Made by a program: the position numbers and the translations under genes
The notes under the pieces: generated by a model
Told to the model about the DNA's origin: nothing
Seen by the model: the letters and a program-made list of their open reading frames with translations, nothing else
The model's database searches: none
Shown: positions 34,616-43,570 of the stretch, piece by piece
Layout: every line of letters starts with the position of its first letter
Numbering within the stretch: position 1 is the first letter of the stretch
From: Gammaproteobacteria bacterium
GTDB lineage: Bacteria > Pseudomonadota > Gammaproteobacteria > GCA-001735895
Reading direction: 5' to 3'
Assembly: GCA_030066085.1 (NCBI GenBank)
Contig: JASJCI010000042.1
Span: forward strand, 1 to 48,887
Length of the DNA stretch: 48,887 nucleotides

Positions 34616-36451
34616 TCAGCGGCGCGGCAGGTCCATGGTCGGATTTTCGTCGAAAAAGCCGTCCGGCATCCAGTGGAAATCGGCGTAAACCACCGGCTGT
34701 ACCGGCCAGTCCTCGGGCCGCGGCCAGTGATGGTAGTTGAGCGTGTACCAGACGACGATGTCCTGCCCGTCGATGTCGCGGTCGGCCTCGGTCCAGCGCG
34801 GCAGGCCGTCGCCACCGGGATGCTGATTCGGAAACCAGCCGGCCGGATAGCGTTCGTCGCCGGCGTAGCGCGTGACCCAGAAGTGCTTGTACATGAAGCC
34901 CGCGCGCTGCCCGACCGGCGAGTCGGGATGCTGGAACGGAAACGCGTTGCCACCCGGCAGCAGCTTGTATGCCACCGGCGCACCGTAGCGATTTTTACTG
35001 GCGGGATTCAACACGCGCCAGTAGCGGGCGCCGCGGGCGTCGATTTCACGCTGCGCTTCGAGCTCGGTTTTGAAACGCGTTTCCTCGGTCAGGATTGCAT
35101 TGCCGTGCGGGTTGTCGGCATCCATCGGCGGCGCGCGGAAATTGACTTCGCTGGCCGTGTTGCCGTCGCCGTCGATCGCCATGTCGAAGCGGAAGCTGAA
35201 CACGTGCTGGTGCACGTGCGACTCGATGCCGTTGCCGATAACGTTGCCGTAGGGGCTGGCCGCTTCACCCTCGAGCGCGGACGGGAACGGGATGCCGGTC
35301 GCCTTGACCTCGACGCCGATGTTGCCGTCCTGGTAGAAGTACCAGAAAAAGCCGTAGACATAGTTGCCGATGGTGGCGATCGTGGATATCACCAGTCGAC
35401 GCGAGCGGGTAACGCTGGTCTGGCCGCTGGCTGGCACCGAGTATTTCCACTGGATCCCGAAATCCTCTTCATGCATGCAGACCGCGTTGTCGATCCTGCG
35501 CGGTTCGCCCTGCCAGTCGTGCGTCCACAGGTCGAAATAATGAATGTAACCGAGGCAGTCGCAGCCGAGCCGCAACGAATCCAGTGCCGCGCCGATGCCG
35601 ATCTCGCCGGTATCGAACGCGTTGCGCCGAAAATGGACGCCGCGCGGATCTCCGTAGGGCACGATCATCTCGGCCATGCAGGCGCGTTTCATGAGCGGTC
35701 GCAGGCGGCCGCCGTCGCGGTAGCCGATATCGTGCAGCACCAGTCCCTCGCGTTGCGAAAAACCGATCTGCATTTCCCAGTTGTGCCACCTGACGTGGTA
35801 ACCGTCGACCTCGAAGCTCGGCCCGTCGCCCTGGGTGATCGCAATTTCGCGCATATCCTCGCGTGTCTCCGCGCGCCGAATGGGTCCGGGGTCCGGCGGC
35901 AGCGGCACCGCGCCGAAATCCTCGACGCGGATGATTTCGCGGGTCGCCAGGTCGAATACCGGGTGCAGGTTCGCGATCGGCCGCGCGTAAGGGTTGTCGC
36001 CGGCGTTGTTCATCAGCCAGCAAAAACCGTAGGACAGGCGCCGCTGGTTTTCCTCGTCGCGGCCGAAGTGCCCGGCCGACCAGGCTTCGATCAACACGCG
36101 CGACGGGTCGTCGATGCCGCGCGCGCGCAGTTTCTCGATCATCTCCGGGTGCTCGCGAGCGAGCTCGCAGGCGAAGGCCGATTCCTCGGCGAGGATGCGC
36201 GGCTGCACCCCGGGCAGGTGCTGCCAGTCGTGCAGCGATTCGTCGCTGAAGCGCGCGATGCCGCTGAACGTGCGATTGCTCGACGGCTCGTAGCAGCATA
36301 CGTAAGCCGCGCGTTCGCCGTCGAAGCGGCCGGATTCGTCGAGACAGATGGTTTCGAACCAGGCCGAATCGTCGAGCCCCGCAGCGCGGCGCACGACCGC
36401 CGCGGCGCGTCGATACTCGTTATCGTCGAGCGGTAGTTTGAGTGGATTCAA
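34616..36451 (-). CDS. copper-containing primary amine oxidase
   Basis: A 611-aa copper amine oxidase, which converts primary amines to aldehydes with ammonia and H2O2. The catalytic base is D280 in RNAFDTGE, the topaquinone precursor is Y364 in TIGNYVYG, and copper His are H414 and H416 in HVHQHVF and a third near residue 575 in NYHHWPR. The residue after the topaquinone Tyr is normally Asp or Glu (NYD/E) and is Val365 here, an unusual change. No signal peptide is visible. betC follows after 204 bases, the EthD gene precedes it by 149. Substrate unknown. Confidence 0.9.
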   Translation of the reverse strand: MNPLKLPLDDNEYRRAAAVVRRAAGLDDSAWFETICLDESGRFDGERAAYVCCYEPSSNRTFSGIARFSDESLHDWQHLPGVQPRILAEESAFACELAREHPEMIEKLRARGIDDPSRVLIEAWSAGHFGRDEENQRRLSYGFCWLMNNAGDNPYARPIANLHPVFDLATREIIRVEDFGAVPLPPDPGPIRRAETREDMREIAITQGDGPSFEVDGYHVRWHNWEMQIGFSQREGLVLHDIGYRDGGRLRPLMKRACMAEMIVPYGDPRGVHFRRNAFDTGEIGIGAALDSLRLGCDCLGYIHYFDLWTHDWQGEPRRIDNAVCMHEEDFGIQWKYSVPASGQTSVTRSRRLVISTIATIGNYVYGFFWYFYQDGNIGVEVKATGIPFPSALEGEAASPYGNVIGNGIESHVHQHVFSFRFDMAIDGDGNTASEVNFRAPPMDADNPHGNAILTEETRFKTELEAQREIDARGARYWRVLNPASKNRYGAPVAYKLLPGGNAFPFQHPDSPVGQRAGFMYKHFWVTRYAGDERYPAGWFPNQHPGGDGLPRWTEADRDIDGQDIVVWYTLNYHHWPRPEDWPVQPVVYADFHWMPDGFFDENPTMDLPRR

Positions 36452-36600
36452 GGGGCAGCTCCTCGGGTACTCGCCGGTCGCCCATTATAGGGAAAATTAC
36501 GTCCGCCAACGTCTTGCAGGCCGGGCCTTCTGGCGTCGCGGTCGAAGGCCGCGTCGAAACGCGATCTCGCGAGCGGTTCATCCTGCATCCCGGCCGCCAG

Positions 36601-36963
36601 CTAGAATGCGTGTTCCTCGACGATGAAGGCCGCGGACCTGGCGTGATCGATGAAGCTGTTCTCGTCTTCCAGCAGCGCGGTGCTCAGTTGCTGGCCCTCG
36701 GGCGAGCTCATTGCTTCCATCATGTCCGCTTCCGACTCGAACCAGACTTCGGCGACGCCGTCGAATTCCGGTTGCATCCCGCGCGATTCGCGCAGGCCGT
36801 CGTTGAGCGGCGAGTCGAGCGTGTGGCACTGCAGGTATTTCCTGGCCCGCATGGCGGCCGCGTTGTGCATAAAAAACGGGCCGTGCTGGTTCTTCCAGTA
36901 ATCCAGGAACTGTTCGCGGGTCAGGCTCGGGTGGCGGGTGATGCACATGATAAATTTGATCAT
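36601..36963 (-). CDS. EthD-domain protein
   Basis: A 120-aa dimeric ferredoxin-like alpha/beta-barrel protein of the EthD family. MIKFIMCITRHPSLTREQFLDYW is the family start (quoted in part: ITRHPSLTREQFLDYW) and HGPFF and EVWFESEADMMEA follow. The ATG at 36963 is preferred to an upstream in-frame start because the fold begins here. EthD proteins accompany many degradative operons with an unclear role. It may be the first gene of the amine oxidase-betC-amidase set. Confidence 0.85.
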   Translation of the reverse strand: MIKFIMCITRHPSLTREQFLDYWKNQHGPFFMHNAAAMRARKYLQCHTLDSPLNDGLRESRGMQPEFDGVAEVWFESEADMMEAMSSPEGQQLSTALLEDENSFIDHARSAAFIVEEHAF

Positions 36964-37083
36964 CTCGGATATTTCCTGCTCTGGGTCGGGCCAGTGTAAC
37001 CGCAAGTGTCGCGCGCGTCCTACTCCAGGGGGATTCGCGGGTTAGCCGACGAGACCGAATCGACACCTGCGACGATGCGCGGG

Positions 37084-37809
37084 CTATTCCCGGGTCGGCG
37101 CCCGCCGCGCAACCAGTGCGCTGATCGCCCGCGCCGCGCGTCGACCCCATTCCCGGTAAACCCCGGGCCCGGGATGGAAACCGTCGCTGGCCATCTGGCT
37201 CAGGTCCTCGGTGAAGCGCAGGTCCAGGAAGCTGGCATCTTCCCGCAGCGCCAGGTCGGCCGCGAGTGCGCGGTCGAAAGCGGTAGCTCGCGCGCCGAGA
37301 TACCAGCGCAGCGGCTGCGGCAGCGCCGGGAAGCCGTGCATCGGCGGCAGTCCGCAGATTAGCGCGTGATACACGCCATGGCGCTCGCGCAATCGCCGGC
37401 GCAGCTCGGCCTGCTGCTCGAGCCAGGCCCCGGTCGCGATGCCCGAGGTGACGTCGTTGACGCCGAGCGAGGTGATCGCCACGTCGAACGGGCCGTCGGC
37501 GAGCTTGTCCAGGTTTCGCAGCGTCGACGCGGTGGTAGCGCCGGTACGCGCGAACAGCGTCCAGGCCACGGTGAACTCGGCGCCGAGCGCCGCTACCAGG
37601 CGGCCCGAGAGCGCCTCGTCCTGGTGGGCCGCGCCGACGCCGGCCGCGGCCGAGTCGCCGAGCACGAGCAAGCGGAGCAGGGGGCCGCTGCCGCTGGAAC
37701 CGGCACGGGGACCGGGCGGTTCGGGCAGACGCGGCACGCTGCGCCGCACCGCCTTGCCCTGCAGGTAGAGCAGCGGGCCGAGGGCGAGGGTGGCCATTTG
37801 ATATCCCAT
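37084..37809 (-). CDS. SGNH/GDSL hydrolase
   Basis: A 241-aa esterase-type hydrolase. Block I is LLVLGDSAAAGVG with the nucleophile Ser near residue 53, block III is SLGVNDV, and the Asp-His pair is in MASDGFHPGPG. An N-terminal hydrophobic segment (MGYQMATLALGPLLYL) may anchor it to the membrane or serve as a signal. Related proteins are lipases, thioesterases or carbohydrate esterases. No close functional context is seen. Confidence 0.85.
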   Translation of the reverse strand: MGYQMATLALGPLLYLQGKAVRRSVPRLPEPPGPRAGSSGSGPLLRLLVLGDSAAAGVGAAHQDEALSGRLVAALGAEFTVAWTLFARTGATTASTLRNLDKLADGPFDVAITSLGVNDVTSGIATGAWLEQQAELRRRLRERHGVYHALICGLPPMHGFPALPQPLRWYLGARATAFDRALAADLALREDASFLDLRFTEDLSQMASDGFHPGPGVYREWGRRAARAISALVARRAPTRE

Positions 37810-37944
37810 GTTTGCCTTGTTGTTCCCGTTTCGCCTGGGGCCGTCTACTTTTCGGCGTCTATAAACTTACGACCACGCGGTGTTTTGGATCAGGTCCGAT
37901 GCCCGGCGCCGTGTTGGCTGCCTGGGACCGGGTTCAGGAGCCGA

Positions 37945-38751
37945 CTACGCGAGATCATCGGGTTCTCCGAGCGCCATCGTCATCGGATCCGGGTAGACGA
38001 ACGTGTAGTCCAGCACGCGTTTGACCCTGTCGTTACTGACAACCTTGTACTCTCCCGTGCCGGGCGCGGCGCAGGGTGGATCGTCGCGCTCCAGCAGCCG
38101 GGCGGCGCGGGTGTAAAAATCCCGTTTACGCGGATGTTCGTCGGCGCAGCAGTTGAACACCTCGCCCCAGGCTGCGCGCTCGACGATGCGACTGATTACT
38201 CCCACGCAGTCGTCGCGATGGACCAGGTTGACCGGTGCGTCGGGGTTGGGTATCGGCTTGCCGGGGCCGAAGAAACGGCCAGGATGACGGCTGTAGCCGA
38301 CCAGGCCGGCGAGCCTGACGATCGTGGTATCGAAACCAGCGGCGCCGCGCAACAGGTTTTCGATAGCGAGCAGGGGGCTCCGGTCCGATTCTGCACCCTC
38401 GTCCTCGGTCACCATCGCGTTACGGTTCTCGTACACGGAGGTCGAACTCGTGTACAGCACCCGTGCTACCGGCGAGGCCGCGATTGCCTCGACCAGGCTG
38501 GCAAAAGCATCGACGTTTTTCGACGGGATGTCGACGATCAGGATTTTCGAGCGCAGGAATTCGGGTGCCAGATCCAGGCTGCCGTCGATATCGACGACGA
38601 AGGCTTCGCTGCCGGCCGCGCGCAGCTGGTCGAGGCGCCCGGGTGAACGCGTCGAGGCCCTGACCCGGTATCCCTGTCCGGCGAAGTGAGCGACCAGCGG
38701 CAGCCCGAGCCAGCCGCTGCCGAGAATGCTGATCGAATCCACCGGAACCAT
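37945..38751 (-). CDS. NAD(P)-dependent epimerase/dehydratase-like protein (YeeZ type)
   Basis: A 268-aa Rossmann protein of the extended SDR superfamily. SISILGSGWLGLPLVAHF gives the nucleotide-binding G-x-G-x-x-G near the N-terminus, RVLYTSSTSVYEN is the active-site strand, and VHRDDCVGVI is an epimerase-type block; the Lys of the classical YxxxK is not obvious. ATG 38751 is used; GTG 38757 adds two residues. It lies 13 bases after the DUF2059 gene. Substrate unknown. Confidence 0.78.
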   Translation of the reverse strand: MVPVDSISILGSGWLGLPLVAHFAGQGYRVRASTRSPGRLDQLRAAGSEAFVVDIDGSLDLAPEFLRSKILIVDIPSKNVDAFASLVEAIAASPVARVLYTSSTSVYENRNAMVTEDEGAESDRSPLLAIENLLRGAAGFDTTIVRLAGLVGYSRHPGRFFGPGKPIPNPDAPVNLVHRDDCVGVISRIVERAAWGEVFNCCADEHPRKRDFYTRAARLLERDDPPCAAPGTGEYKVVSNDRVKRVLDYTFVYPDPMTMALGEPDDLA

Positions 38752-38764
38752 CTGCACGAAGTTG

Positions 38765-39292
38765 CTACTGGGCCGGCTCCGCGGTCCCGCTGTCGCCTGC
38801 CTCTTGCTGGCTCGCGCGCAGAATGGTCGTAATCCGCTGGCGCAGGATATCCCGCAGCTCGCGGCTGTGACGCAGCACCAGGTCCCTGAAACCGGATTCG
38901 AAACCCTGTTCGAAACGCTCGAATTTTTGCCAGGCCGGGCTGCTCAGCAGGGTGGTCAGGGTCTCGAGTTCGGCCGCGGTGAAATTATCGTCGATCATTT
39001 GGTACAGGTCGGCCTGGATGCGCGCCTCGAGGTCGAACTCGTCGTTGACAATCTTAGAGGCTTCGACGCGGATTTCGTCGAGCGTCGGCTGCGTGATTTC
39101 GAGATCGCTGTTTTCGAGTTCGGTGATCACCGATTCGATGGTCTGGGCATTCAGTGCACTGCGCTGCAGATCCACGTCGAAGGTCGCCAGGAACTGGTCG
39201 ATCGCCAGGCGTTTTTGCGCCGGAATCTCGTTCGCGCCGAGCGCGAATACAGGCACGAGCAAGGCGGCGAGGGAGAGAATGAACTTGATCAT
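38765..39292 (-). CDS. secreted DUF2059-like protein
   Basis: A 175-aa exported protein. MIKFILSLAALLVPVFALG is a clear signal peptide, and the rest is helical with LIDDNF-like DLYQMIDDNFTAAELETL and the DUF2059-type stretch near SPAWQKFERFEQGF. The function of the family is unknown. ATG 39292 is chosen for the signal peptide; the open frame extends further upstream without coding character. Confidence 0.72.
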   Translation of the reverse strand: MIKFILSLAALLVPVFALGANEIPAQKRLAIDQFLATFDVDLQRSALNAQTIESVITELENSDLEITQPTLDEIRVEASKIVNDEFDLEARIQADLYQMIDDNFTAAELETLTTLLSSPAWQKFERFEQGFESGFRDLVLRHSRELRDILRQRITTILRASQQEAGDSGTAEPAQ

Positions 39293-39499
39293 GCGGGTGT
39301 CTCGTCGGAGGTTGGTCGGCTGGCGGCAGTATCGGAACAGGGCGGCAGTATACTGAATTCGATCGAAATACAGGCGAATTACTGGCTCGAACACAGAGCC
39401 CGGGTTACAAAACCAGTCTTTCAGCGCGTCGTCTTCGACCCTGAACGGTGTAGACACACTCCCATCCTGTTTGTCGCGTGTTCCATCAGCAGGTCCACT

Positions 39500-39886
39500 T
39501 CATGCCAAATCGGCCCCGCGTTCGGCCAGCAGGCTGCGCAGCAGCGAACGGTGGCAGCGTGCTTCGTTTTCGCAGTAACAACCGATCGAGAAACTGGCCT
39601 GGTGCGAGAGCGCCGCGAGCAGGTCGAGATCCCGCCTGGGACCGGCTGCCTTCATTTCGGCCAGGAACCGGCGCGCGAAGCTGCGCCATTGCCGCTCATC
39701 GGCGACCGGAAAATACTGCTGCAACAGTGCCTCGCTGGGGGCGAGGTTGGGGAACCACAGGTCGTAAATGTTTTTCGCCGCATAGTCCGCTTTGCGCACA
39801 CCGCGTGGCGGCCGCCTGACGGTGCCGATACGCAGTCCCTCCCCGGGATGTCGCTCACTTCCCAGCCTGACGATTCGAATGGCCAT
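39500..39886 (-). CDS. DUF488-family protein
   Basis: A 128-aa cytosolic protein. It begins MAIRIVRLGSERHPGEGLR and contains DLWFPNLAPSE and the diagnostic C-terminal GCYCENEARCHRSLL with conserved Cys and His. DUF488 proteins are widespread and of unknown biochemical role. A 207-base gap with no recognised feature separates it from the DUF2059 gene. Confidence 0.85.
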   Translation of the reverse strand: MAIRIVRLGSERHPGEGLRIGTVRRPPRGVRKADYAAKNIYDLWFPNLAPSEALLQQYFPVADERQWRSFARRFLAEMKAAGPRRDLDLLAALSHQASFSIGCYCENEARCHRSLLRSLLAERGADLA

Positions 39887-40009
39887 AGGCTAAAACACTG
39901 ATACCCGTTCGCAACCTGGATGACAGTATACCGACACGGATCGATCAGCTGACTGGTTGCCGGTCCGAGTTTCTTGTACTGTCCCTGGAATTCCCGCAGA
40001 TCCGAAGTT

Positions 40010-40363
40010 TCAATTCCTTTGATCGGGCTGTTTGAAAGCCTTCATCGTATGTTCCCGAACCTGTTGTTGCCGCAAGGCTTCCAGGTCTTTCTTGCGCTTG
40101 CTCGACATGCTGCTGGTATATACGAACAGGCCGCCGGCGACGATGGTCACGCCGTAGCGAACGAGCGGTGGAATGTCGAAGACCCAGACGGTGATCAGTA
40201 TCACCAGGATCAGCATGATGAACATGCCGAAAATCCGTTCGTCGAGGTGATTGATGCTCCAGTCGTGTTGACGTTCGAATCCTTTCGCGTGGTCAAGCTC
40301 GTTTTGTGCAGCCTTGTTATGACTGGTGGCGATTCCTGCTTCAGCGTTCGAATCATCATCCAT
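40010..40363 (-). CDS. hypothetical two-helix membrane protein
   Basis: A 117-aa protein with an acidic N-terminal tail (MDDDSNAEAGIATSHNK), two adjacent hydrophobic helices (about residues 46-62 and 69-85: FGMFIMLILVILITVWVF and VRYGVTIVAGGLFVYTSS) and a basic, Gln-rich cytoplasmic end. ATG 40363 has a GGAGGGG leader; an upstream in-frame codon is less likely. I do not recognise a family. Confidence 0.65.
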   Translation of the reverse strand: MDDDSNAEAGIATSHNKAAQNELDHAKGFERQHDWSINHLDERIFGMFIMLILVILITVWVFDIPPLVRYGVTIVAGGLFVYTSSMSSKRKKDLEALRQQQVREHTMKAFKQPDQRN

Positions 40364-40711
40364 CGCGATGCCCCTCCAGCTGTAGAGAAGCGCCATTTTA
40401 TGCGCGTATGCAGCAAAAAAACCAGTGCGAATTCGGGTGACGACATACCCTTTTAATCGGGGACGGTATAACTGGTCGATACAAACAGGCGGCGGGCAGC
40501 TGGCACTGATCAGGTTTACTGTTCGCTTAAATCCCGTGGAGGGAGGGCAAATTCGACCGAGATGCTTCAGGCAATCCGCAGCTTAACCGAATTTTAACCG
40601 GGCGCTAAACTGACAAAAACCATCGTCCTGTAGGGTTCATGGCGGTTCGAATACCGGTCGCTGTAGCGCGGCGGGTTGTCGGATTCACTTTCAATCTAAC
40701 AGGATGGAACA
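40364..40711. other. intergenic region upstream of the YHS gene
   Basis: This 348-base gap holds the leader of the minus-strand membrane protein at one end and tandem TTAACCG repeats at 40583-40600 near the other. No other reading frame, RNA or hairpin is convincing. Confidence 0.5.
40583..40600 (+). promoter_or_regulatory. tandem TTAACCG repeats (candidate OmpR-family operator)
   Basis: TTAACCG occurs at 40583-40589 and 40594-40600, an 11-base period typical of tandem OmpR/PhoB-family half-sites. A weaker third unit (CTAAACT, 40605-40611) keeps the same phase. It lies 112 bases before the YHS gene and upstream of an OmpR-type regulator, so autoregulation or YHS control is possible. Confidence 0.45.
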
Positions 40712-41182
40712 ATGAACAAACTCAGCAAGCTTGCGGCAGGCTCTCTCTTTGCTGCTTTGATCCTGCCGGCCACCAGTGCGCTGGCGGTCGACGAACATTT
40801 TATCGATTCAAAAGCTGTTGTCGGCGGCTACGACGTGGTCGCTTATCACACGGTCGGCAAACCCACCAAGGGTTCCGCCAACTATTCGGCAAGCTACCAG
40901 GGTGCGACCTGGCACTTTGCCTCGAGGGACAACCTGGATCTCTTCAAGGCAGAGCCGGCCAAATATGCGCCTGCGTATGGCGGCTGGTGCTCCGCTGGTG
41001 CCAGTAAGGGCAAGAAGGTTCCGACCAAACCCGACCTGTGGGCCATTGTCGATGGCCAGCTCTATCTGAACAGCAGCCCCGCCGCGCATAACAAGTTGTT
41101 TCTGGCGGATACCGAAGGCGTCATTCGCAAAGGTGAAGCGAACTGGAAGCGGATTTTCGCCACGCCTCGCGGCGAACTGTAG
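40712..41182 (+). CDS. secreted YHS-domain protein
   Basis: A 156-aa exported protein. MNKLSKLAAGSLFAALILP is a signal peptide with cleavage likely after ALA near residue 25. The mature part has GGYDVVAYHTVGKPTKGSA and TWHFASRDNLDLFKAEPAKYAPAYGGWCSAG, characteristic of periplasmic YHS proteins, a domain suspected to bind metal. It precedes an OmpR-type two-component pair by 149 bases on the same strand. A GC hairpin at 41210-41225 just after the stop may be a weak terminator. Confidence 0.88.
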   Translation: MNKLSKLAAGSLFAALILPATSALAVDEHFIDSKAVVGGYDVVAYHTVGKPTKGSANYSASYQGATWHFASRDNLDLFKAEPAKYAPAYGGWCSAGASKGKKVPTKPDLWAIVDGQLYLNSSPAAHNKLFLADTEGVIRKGEANWKRIFATPRGEL

Positions 41183-41331
41183 GTCCTTTGGTCAAGCCCG
41201 TAAATTGGACCGGGCACAGGCCCGGGTGTTAACGGTGGTTTGAACTTTAAGGCGAGCAGGCGCTCTATTGTTATCCACAGTTTCCGGAGCGCCTGCGAGC
41301 CATTGATTTTCGAGTTCGTCGGGTTGCGCCA

Positions 41332-42090
41332 ATGAAAAGGCAAACGAGGCTTCGAACCATCGAATCGCATGCCACCGTGCTCGTGGTCGAGGACGACGAG
41401 AATATCCTTCAATTGCTCAGCGCTTACCTGGAGAGCGCCGGGTATACGGTCATCATCGCCGCGGACGGCGCCGATGGCATGCGCAAGGCATTGCACGAGC
41501 GTTTCGATATTGGCGTGCTCGATGTCATGTTGCCGAACAAATCCGGCATCGAAATCGCCTCCGCATTGCGCCGCTCCGATCGTGAGATGCCGATACTTTT
41601 TCTCACCGCGCTGGGCAATGAAACCGACGTTCTGAACGGTTTCGAGGCGGGTGCCGATGATTACATGGTGAAGCCCTTTTCGCCGCGCGAACTCCTGGTT
41701 CGAATTGCAGCCATACTGAAACGATTTCGCACGCAGGGCAGTCACAGTGATTCGATCGTCCACTGCGGGCCCATCGAGCTGGACGATTCGCAGGCGATCT
41801 GCCGGGTCCACGGTCGGCCCGTCGAGCTCACGCCCCATGAATACAAGATATTGCGACAGTTGATGCAACGGCCAAGCCGGATTTACGAGCGCCAGGCGCT
41901 CATCGCTTCGATTTACGGTAACCAGCACGCCGTGAGTCCCAAAGCCATCGATGTGCATGTGCATCACCTGCGAACCAAGCTGGGCAGCGAGGCCGGGGAC
42001 ATGATCCAGACCGTGCGAGGTTTTGGCTACAGGCTACTCACTGATATCGAACACACCCGGGCTCGACATGCTACCGCAACGCCTGCGTAA
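41332..42090 (+). CDS. OmpR/PhoB-family response regulator
   Basis: A 252-aa regulator with receiver (E20/D21/D22 acidic pocket, phospho-acceptor D64 in GVLDVMLP, T92 region LFLTALG, K114 in VKPF) and a winged-helix output (PVELTPHEYKILRQLMQ and SPKAIDVHVHHLRTKLG). A Ser/His-rich N-terminal extension precedes the receiver. The kinase gene starts 23 bases before its stop, so they are translationally coupled. The YHS protein and tandem repeats upstream are candidate targets. Confidence 0.93.
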   Translation: MKRQTRLRTIESHATVLVVEDDENILQLLSAYLESAGYTVIIAADGADGMRKALHERFDIGVLDVMLPNKSGIEIASALRRSDREMPILFLTALGNETDVLNGFEAGADDYMVKPFSPRELLVRIAAILKRFRTQGSHSDSIVHCGPIELDDSQAICRVHGRPVELTPHEYKILRQLMQRPSRIYERQALIASIYGNQHAVSPKAIDVHVHHLRTKLGSEAGDMIQTVRGFGYRLLTDIEHTRARHATATPA

Positions 42091-43186
42091 CTGGCCCTGG
42101 CTGACGCTGCAGATCATTGCCGCCAACGTGGTCATTATTCTCGCCGTGGCCTCGGCCTGGTATTTCGCTTTCATGACCCAAAGCAGCGTGTATTCCGACC
42201 GACTGATGTCGACGTTCAATATCGAGCCAGGCAGCCTGCATGCCATGTATGTCGATGATGTCGAGCGGCAACTCTGGATGAGCGTGAGCCTGGGCCTGGT
42301 CTTTGCCGTCGTGGCTTCGGTTGGCCTCGCTTTCCTGATCGTCAAACCCATCCGGTCCCTGGCGAAAGCCACCGAGGAGCTTCGCCATGGCGACTATAGC
42401 GTCCGCTCCAGCGTCGAGTCCGGGGAGGTGGGGCGCCTGGCGGGTACCTTCAACTCGCTGGCAGTAACCCTGGAAAGCGAAGAACGCAGACGAAGCCAGT
42501 TTTTGGCCGACCTGGGTCATGAGCTGCGCACCCCGATCACCAGTCTGCAGGGTTATACCGAAGGCCTCGAAGACGGTGTTTTCCAAGCCAACCGAAAATA
42601 CTTCGCGCTCATCGAGGGCGAACTGAATCATTTGTGCGCGTTGACGACCACGATTCAAACCATGCAGCTCAACGCCTTCGGCCACATTGATGAGAACCAG
42701 GCAAGCGAACTCTCGGTAGCCGCCCATCTCGAAAGTGCGAAAGAACGCTGGAGTGCCAGGTTGCAACAAAGGCGGTTGAGTCTAAAACTTTCCACACCGG
42801 GGAACCTTGGCACGGAGAAACTGGCAATCTCGACGCGATCGTCAAGGCAAATTCTGGACAATTTGCTGTCCAACATGTATCGATACGCCAGGCCTGGTAC
42901 CCGGTGCCTGATCGAGGTATCGCGCGCAGCACAAGCCCAACAGGTCGCACTGGGATTCAGTAACGAAACGCTCGATGTGACCGAGGACTGCCTGCCGTAT
43001 CTGTTCGATCGATTTTACCGGGTGTCCAGGAGTCGTACGCGAACCCAGCAGGAAAACTCGACGGGCCTGGGTTTATCCATCGTGAGGCAGCTGTGTCTTT
43101 TACACAAGGGCAATGCAACCGCAGACCTCGACGGGTCCCGGTTAGTCATATCGGTCTACTTACCGCTCCTTGCCGTCGCGAGATAG
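42068..43186 (+). CDS. BaeS-like sensor histidine kinase
   Basis: A 372-aa membrane kinase. Two helices (about residues 13-35 and 74-97) flank a short periplasmic loop of about 40 aa, then HAMP, the phospho-acceptor in DLGHELRTPITSLQGY, an N-box written DNLLSNMYRYARPG, and the G-box STGLGLSIVRQL. It partners the preceding OmpR-type regulator. Start at ATG 42068 is inside the regulator gene; a TTG at 42023 would add 15 residues. It is the last conventional gene before the cassette array. Confidence 0.9.
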   Translation: MLPQRLRNWPWLTLQIIAANVVIILAVASAWYFAFMTQSSVYSDRLMSTFNIEPGSLHAMYVDDVERQLWMSVSLGLVFAVVASVGLAFLIVKPIRSLAKATEELRHGDYSVRSSVESGEVGRLAGTFNSLAVTLESEERRRSQFLADLGHELRTPITSLQGYTEGLEDGVFQANRKYFALIEGELNHLCALTTTIQTMQLNAFGHIDENQASELSVAAHLESAKERWSARLQQRRLSLKLSTPGNLGTEKLAISTRSSRQILDNLLSNMYRYARPGTRCLIEVSRAAQAQQVALGFSNETLDVTEDCLPYLFDRFYRVSRSRTRTQQENSTGLGLSIVRQLCLLHKGNATADLDGSRLVISVYLPLLAVAR

Positions 43187-43320
43187 AACTGGAAATCGAC
43201 AGGGAGTAAGCCTAATTCATCTATAACAGATGCCGGGCAACTAACTCGAATCAATAATGCTGTGCAAGGGATTCCGCTTCTCCGCACGGCGGATATGCTG
43301 GATATTTGCGCATGACCTCC

Positions 43321-43378
43321 TGATGCCAAGCATTAGCGGCCGGCAGAAGGCCGGTCCGTCTGCATGCGCTTGTTAGGC
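43321..43378 (-). repeat. attC site 1 (after the DUF2283 gene)
   Basis: On the minus strand it starts GCCTAACAAGCGCATGCAG, a textbook attC R''/L'' start, followed by an internal hairpin (CCGGCC TTC TGCCGG). The far core is GGCATCA instead of GTTRRRY, so the last site is degenerate. The TAA stop of the DUF2283 gene lies inside the GCCTAAC core, which is common in cassettes. Confidence 0.72.
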
Positions 43379-43570
43379 TGCGATGCCGGATAGGGTGAGT
43401 TGGCTTACGTCAGTTCGCCGGCTAGCGTGTTCTACGGTGATGGCGACTATATTGCCGGAAGCATCAAGATCGAGAAGAGTATTCTCATCGAGGTCTTTTG
43501 TCTCAACCACGCTGTCTTCTTTAAATTCGATATACAGCGTATCGGTATCTTCAAAGTAGCTCATTTTCAT
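43373..43570 (-). CDS. DUF2283-family protein (cassette-borne)
   Basis: A 65-aa protein. MKMSYFEDTDTLYIEF followed by LDENTLLDLDASGNIVAITVEHAS is the typical DUF2283 fold, which often appears as the downstream partner of a small toxin-like protein. It overlaps its upstream partner by ATGA and ends in the attC core. Function is unknown; an antitoxin role is suggested only by the gene pair layout. Confidence 0.88.
   Translation of the reverse strand: MKMSYFEDTDTLYIEFKEDSVVETKDLDENTLLDLDASGNIVAITVEHASRRTDVSQLTLSGIAA

Noticed and set aside
41062-41967. 301-codon minus-strand frame opposite the YHS and OmpR-type regulator genes
   Set aside because: Antisense of genes with clear receiver and YHS motifs.
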